Assembly: GCA_032622095.1 (NCBI GenBank)
Contig: CP136069.1
Location: forward strand, 40,960,194 to 41,024,193
Direction of reading: 5' to 3'
DNA length: 64,000 nucleotides
DNA from: Siphonodentalium dalli
Lineage: Eukaryota > Mollusca > Scaphopoda > Gadilida > Siphonodentaliidae
The notes under the pieces were generated by a model, which did not search any database, was not told the DNA's origin, and saw only the letters and a list, made by a program, of their open reading frames with translations. Made by a program: the position numbers and the translations under genes. Position 1 is the stretch's first letter, and the number at the start of each line of letters is the position of its first letter. This document shows, in pieces, positions 59,511 to 64,000 of the stretch.

Positions 59511-61845
59511 ACCGTAGCTGTGCCAAAGGATTTAATCATGCAAAGAGTAAAATCCAAGATGGCTGCTGGCGGCCATGTTTTTTGGCCAAATGACCCGTTC
59601 CCATCTACATGTCAATATTACCATTCATAACAAATTTCATGATGATCAGATGAATAGTACGACCTGTAGCCCGCGCCAATGGATTTAATTTTGAAATCCA
59701 AGATGGCCACCAGTGGCTATGTTTTTTGGCCGAATGGCCCCAAAATAACTCGTTCCCATTTACATGTCAAGGTCAACATCCATGACAAATTTCATGAAGA
59801 TCCGACCAAAGCTACGACCTGTAGCCCGCGCCAAAGGATTTAGTCATGCAAAGAGTAAAATCCAAGATGGCTGCTGGCGGCCGTGTTTTTTGGCCGAACG
59901 ACCCCAAAATGACTCGTTCCCATTTACATGTCAATATTAACATCCATGACAAATTTCATGATTATCAGACGAATAGTACGACCTGTAGCCCGCACAAATG
60001 GATTTAATTTTGAAATCCAAGATGGCCACCAGCAGCCATGTTTTTTGGCTGAATAACCCCAAAAGGACTCGTTCCCGTCTACATGTCATTATTAACATCC
60101 ATGACAAATTTCATGAAGATCCGATCAAAGCTCCGACCTGTAGCCCGCACCAAAGGATTTAGTCATGCAAATAGTAAAATCCAAGATGGTTGCTGGCGGC
60201 CATGTTTTTTGACTGAACGACCCCAAAATGACTCTTTCCAATCTACATGTCATTGTTAACATCCATGATAAATTTCATGAAGTTCCGACCAAAGCTACAA
60301 CCTGTAGCCCGCGCCAAAGGATTTAGTCATGTAAAGAGTAAAATCCAAGATGGCTGCTGGCGGCCATGTTTTTTGGCCGAACGACACCAAAATCACTCGT
60401 TCCCATCTACATGTCATTGTTAACATCTATGACAAATTTCATGAAGTTCCAACCATAGCAACGACCTGTAGCCCGCGCCAAAGGATTTAGTCATGCAAAG
60501 AGTAAAATCCAAGATGGCTGCTGGTGGCCATGTTTTTTGGCCGAATGACCCCAAGATCACTCATTCCCATCTACATGTGAATATTAACATACATGACAAA
60601 TTTCATGATGATCAGACGAACAGTACGACCTGTAGCCCGCGCCAATGGATTGAATTTTGAAATCCAAGATGGCCACCAGCGGCCATGTTTTTTGACCAAA
60701 TTGCCCCAAAATGACTCGTTCCCGTCTACATGTCATTGTTAACATCTATGACAAATTTGATTAAGATCCAACCAAAGCTACGACCTGTAGCCCGCACCAA
60801 TAGATTTAGTCATGCAAAGAGTAAAATCCAAGATGGCTGCTGGCGGCCATGTTTTTTGGCCGAACGACCCCAAAATCACTCGTTCCCATCTACATGTCAT
60901 TGTTAACATCCATGACAAATTTCATGAAGTTCCGATCGTAGCTACGACGTGTAGCCCGCGCCGAAGGATTTAGTCATGCAGAGAGTAAAATCCAAGATGG
61001 CTGCTGGAGGCCATGTTTTTTGGCCGAACGACCCCAAAATCACTCGTTCCCATCTACATGTCAATATTAATATACATGACAAATTTCATGATGATCAGAC
61101 GAACAGTATGACATGTAGCCCGCGCCAATGGATTTAATTTTGAAATCCAAGATGGCCATCAGCGGCCATGTTTTTTGATCAAATGACCCCAAAATGACTC
61201 GTTCCCATCTACATGTCATTGTTAACATCCATGACAAATTTTATGAAGATCCGACCAAAGCTACGACCTGTAGCCCACGCCAAAGGATTTAGTCATGCAA
61301 AGAGTAAAATCCAAGATGGCTGCTGGCAGCCATGTTTTTTAGCCGAACTACCCCAAAATGACTCGTTCCCATCTACATGCCATTGTTAACATCCATGACA
61401 AATTTCATGAAGATCCGACTAAAGCTACGACCTGCAGCCCGCGCCAAAGGATTTAGTCATGCGAAGAGTAAAATCCAAAATGGCTGCTGGCGGCCATGTT
61501 TTTTGACAGAACGACCCCATAATGACTCGTTCCCATCTACATGTCAATATTAACATCCGTGACAAATTTCATGATGATTAGACGAACAGTACGACCTGTA
61601 GACCGCGCCAATGGATTTAATTTTGAAATCCAAGATGGCCGCCAGTGGCCATGTTTTTTGGCTGAATGAGCCCAAAATGACTCGTTCCCATCTACATGTC
61701 AATGTCAACATTCATGACAAATTTCATTAAGATCAGACCAAAGGTACGACCTGTAGCTCGCGCCAAAGGAAATTGTTGACGGACACACGGACGACGGACG
61801 CCAACCCATGGCAATAGCTCAAACTTACAAAGTAAGTTGAGCTAA
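59511..61845. repeat. tandem array of about 14 units of about 160 bp
   Basis: Units are recognised by AAATCCAAGATGGC at about 59551, 59698, 59860, 60016, 60178, 60343, 60507, 60661, 60826, 60987, 61148, 61308, 61470 and 61630. Two unit types are interspersed: one with GATTTAGTCATGCAAAGAGT before the motif, one with GATTTAATTTTGAAATCC. Between them lie ACATGTCA and GACAAATTTCATGA blocks. Divergence is much higher than in the ABC array. It ends in GACGGACGCC and GGCAATAGCTCA, a tail typical of the dispersed repeats in this window. Confidence 0.85.
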
Positions 61846-62185
61846 CAATGATAGCCTTTAAACTCTGCCATTACCCTGCCAAGGTATGGGATGTGCACAG
61901 TTGATAACTCCCAAGTAGCGGAAACAAATGTAAATTGAAACTCTTGGCATTCTTTCAAACGAGGTAAAATACTCCAAATGAATCAAAAATGCAACTAATT
62001 ACACTTGGTCCTGCCATATACTAGTATATATATTTATCCTGTGCAAAGCAGTCACTGGGATCGTGAACTGCACGTTTATTCCAGTCTGCATGTTTAATAA
62101 ATGTTATTAGTATTTCCACCCTGCCAATTTATTTGGGACTGCACGTTTATATGGAACCCTAGAGCTTCCAGGCCATGCATTCTGT
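61846..62185. other. no gene recognised
   Basis: AT-rich spacer before the MITE. A short duplication of GACTGCACGTTTAT-like sequence (about 62066-62150) is the only pattern seen. Confidence 0.35.
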
Positions 62186-62189
62186 TTAA

Positions 62190-62573
62190 CCCTTTACCCA
62201 ACAAACCGGCCAAAACCGGCCAAATAAAGCTTCAACAGCCTAAAATATCTTCGGTCTGTCTCAATAGAACCATACAAATATGGATATCATTGGAACCGGC
62301 TCCTTGACCACATTGTGATAGTTACAGTTATGCCCTGTGCCAATGCATTCTCTTATATATGCGAGTCGACCATAGGTCGCCTCGCATATATAAGAGAATG
62401 CATTGGCCTAAACAAAATCTTTTTTTAACACTTTTTACCATTTTTTCTTACATTCTTTAACAATTTTTAATGTGTTAAGCCAATGCATTCTCTTATATAT
62501 GCGAGGCGACCTATGGTCGACTCGCATATATAAGAGAATGCATTGGCACAGGGCCCTTCTGTTGGGTAAAGGG
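62190..62573. mobile_element. piggyBac-type MITE, family 1, copy 2
   Basis: TTAA 62186-62189 and 62574-62577 flank the 384-bp element with TIRs CCCTTTACCCAACA. It is in the opposite orientation to the copy at 11865-12256 and highly similar along its whole length. It contains two stem-loop cassettes (about 62339-62406 and 62480-62547). Its edge is 50 bp from the sulfotransferase stop codon, so it probably forms part of that gene's 3' region. Confidence 0.88.
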
Positions 62574-62622
62574 TTAAAAGGAGAATGAATAAAAACACAA
62601 GTGAAGAACAAATTCTTTAATA

Positions 62623-63736
62623 TCATCTCATCATGTTCATAAGGACTTGTTTCTGTATGTTATAAAGTCTTGTGGCTTCTTTGTAAATCCTGTAGTCCGC
62701 TTGTAAGGCTTTTTTAACATGAACGTCATTCTTAAGAGACCTCACACTGTTCTCATCATATAACTCGTTTTCAAAATAGTCACTATTATCGTCAAATAAA
62801 TAATTTATGCTAAGTTGTTTATGAGGTGTCGCTGCTGAATTTGAAACAAATTCATCCACTGAAAGACTAGAAGGCACATTACACTTCGTGAAATGGAAAT
62901 GCAGAGCCGTTTGAAACATCTCAAGCGATGTTTGAAGTTCATCCCATTTTCCCAGAACAGTAAACCATTTATTGAGATTTGCAATAACATGATTGACTGC
63001 ATGGGAGGATTCCAGCTCCGTGAACTCAGACAAGTGGAACTTCTGCTTGAACCAGCAAGGAAAAGTTTTTGAGTCATGCAAATATCCGTAAACGGATGAG
63101 AAGTTCTTCTTTGGCACATCCTGGCAGAATTTTGGACTAAATATCAACTGATTGAAAAATACGCTACCCATCTGAATAATCCACTCCCTGAAACTCATTA
63201 TGTTTGCATTGAAAGCCTTGCAATGTTCATCTTGAAAGTTCTCTTTGCAGAATTCGTACGATGTCATTAAACTCTGCAGAGGGTCTTGCACCATCAGCAT
63301 GTGTGAACAATTCTTTTTCAAAACCTCACATATCCCGAAAGAGTGAAGGCCATGATGAAATTTATATTTTTCACGAAACTTGTATACTGCGTGATTATCA
63401 TTCCCAGAATCCCACAGTAACCTCTGCTCACTCGACATATATGGTGATTTTGCGAAGGAATAATTGGTCGAAACTTCTTGCAGGCAGTTGAGAATAGTTG
63501 AATCACCTGACCATGGTGAGTCCATATAAACAACAGCACTATCCCTATATATTCGCATCATTTTCCGGTCTCCACTAACAGAGTGTAAGAAGAAATTTGG
63601 CAATGTGTTATTCTTCAGTAACCATGGAAATCTGTTCTTGATGACATCCTCCATTTCTTTATCGTTCTGTCTGATGAGTTCCTGATTTCGAGCATCAATG
63701 TTTTGGAGTCGCTCAAACTCAAACACAGCTTCATCC
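62623..63736 (-). CDS. Sulfotransfer_2-like protein, 3'-terminal exon (partial)
   Basis: An acceptor (AATCTTTTCAG) sits just above 63736, and the frame DEAVFEFERLQNID continues to TGA at 62623. The remaining exons lie beyond the right edge. The layout resembles 2-O-sulfotransferases of heparan/uronyl type: VVYMDSPWSGDSTILNCL at the 5'-phosphosulfate loop position (about residue 65-82 of the exon), FHHGLHSFGI, HMLMVQDPLQSLMTSYEF at the 3'-phosphate site, a WFTVLGKWDELQTSLEMF block, and a C-terminal ADYRIYKEATRLY helix. Such enzymes act on glycosaminoglycans in the Golgi. Key residues differ: the usual PKTGST reads PWSGDST and RDP reads QDP, so activity is uncertain. ATTAAA occurs directly after the stop. 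Confidence 0.6.
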
Positions 63737-64000
63737 CTGAAAAGATTTTAAAATATTTATAAAATGGCATCGGGTGGTAGGGGTTTGAATTAAGACATGA
63801 ACTGGTAGACAAAACATTTCCATCAGCTGAAGCGATCATCGATTTTATGTACGTCATCACTTTTGACAACAACAATATGTATTCAATGACTGGTATTCCA
63901 TTTTAACACTTGTGCCTGACACCAATGGGTGTGAAATAAAATAGAATATAACATTTTAAAATGTTCATTTTGCCATCATGACTTATTGCTCATAATATTG
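63737..64000 (-). other. intron of the sulfotransferase-like gene (incomplete)
   Basis: AT-rich sequence upstream of the acceptor; no further exon is visible before the window edge. Confidence 0.45.

Noticed and set aside
63615-63875. 86-aa minus frame overlapping the sulfotransferase exon
   Set aside because: It is a shadow frame; the splice-bounded sulfotransferase frame explains the sequence.

Overview
The window looks like AT-rich, repeat-dense nuclear DNA of a non-vertebrate animal. A lophotrochozoan, perhaps a bivalve mollusc, is my inference; no taxon-specific marker was tested. The genes are split by GT-AG introns, most of the sequence is mobile-element debris, and there is no operon structure.

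Four pieces of host-type coding sequence can be supported. (1) A terminal exon of a CUB-domain-like extracellular protein on + (3334-3509). (2) A complete five-exon gene for methylthioribose-1-phosphate isomerase (MRI1, methionine salvage) on -, exons 32549-32361, 21742-21507, 20446-20277, 16300-15899 and 13160-13018. Every splice phase closes, giving 379 codons with both catalytic residues. (3) A large 3'-terminal exon of a Sulfotransfer_2-like protein on - (63736-62623), with altered PAPS-binding motifs. (4) Nothing else looks like an intact host gene.

The rest is a fossil record of transposition. The left 13 kb holds a decayed XPG/PIN-like nuclease pseudogene, adjoining TTAA-flanked MITEs, a 1.37 kb Mutator-type element with long TIRs and a 10-bp target duplication, a 47-bp tandem repeat, and a piggyBac-type MITE whose empty site survives in a paralogous repeat about 4.7 kb away. 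The MRI1 introns carry several TTAA-flanked elements with AGG termini, a frameshifted non-LTR reverse transcriptase, a hAT-like TIR element and a deleted FLYWCH/MULE transposase gene.

The most striking region is 35473-58654, a near-identical tandem array. It is built from three modules: A (450 bp, with 18-bp TIRs), B (147 bp) and C (about 755 bp). They are arranged as long ABC units (1352 bp) and short BC units (899 bp). The first unit is split at its B/C junction by a 3250-bp insertion flanked by TTAA; the other 15 B/C junctions provide the empty site. This insertion carries perfect CACGTGATC palindromes, an iterated motif and one broken charged-protein ORF. Right of the array are another dispersed repeat and a second tandem array of about 14 units of about 160 bp (59511-61845). 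A second copy of the piggyBac-type MITE then lies 50 bp beyond the sulfotransferase stop codon.
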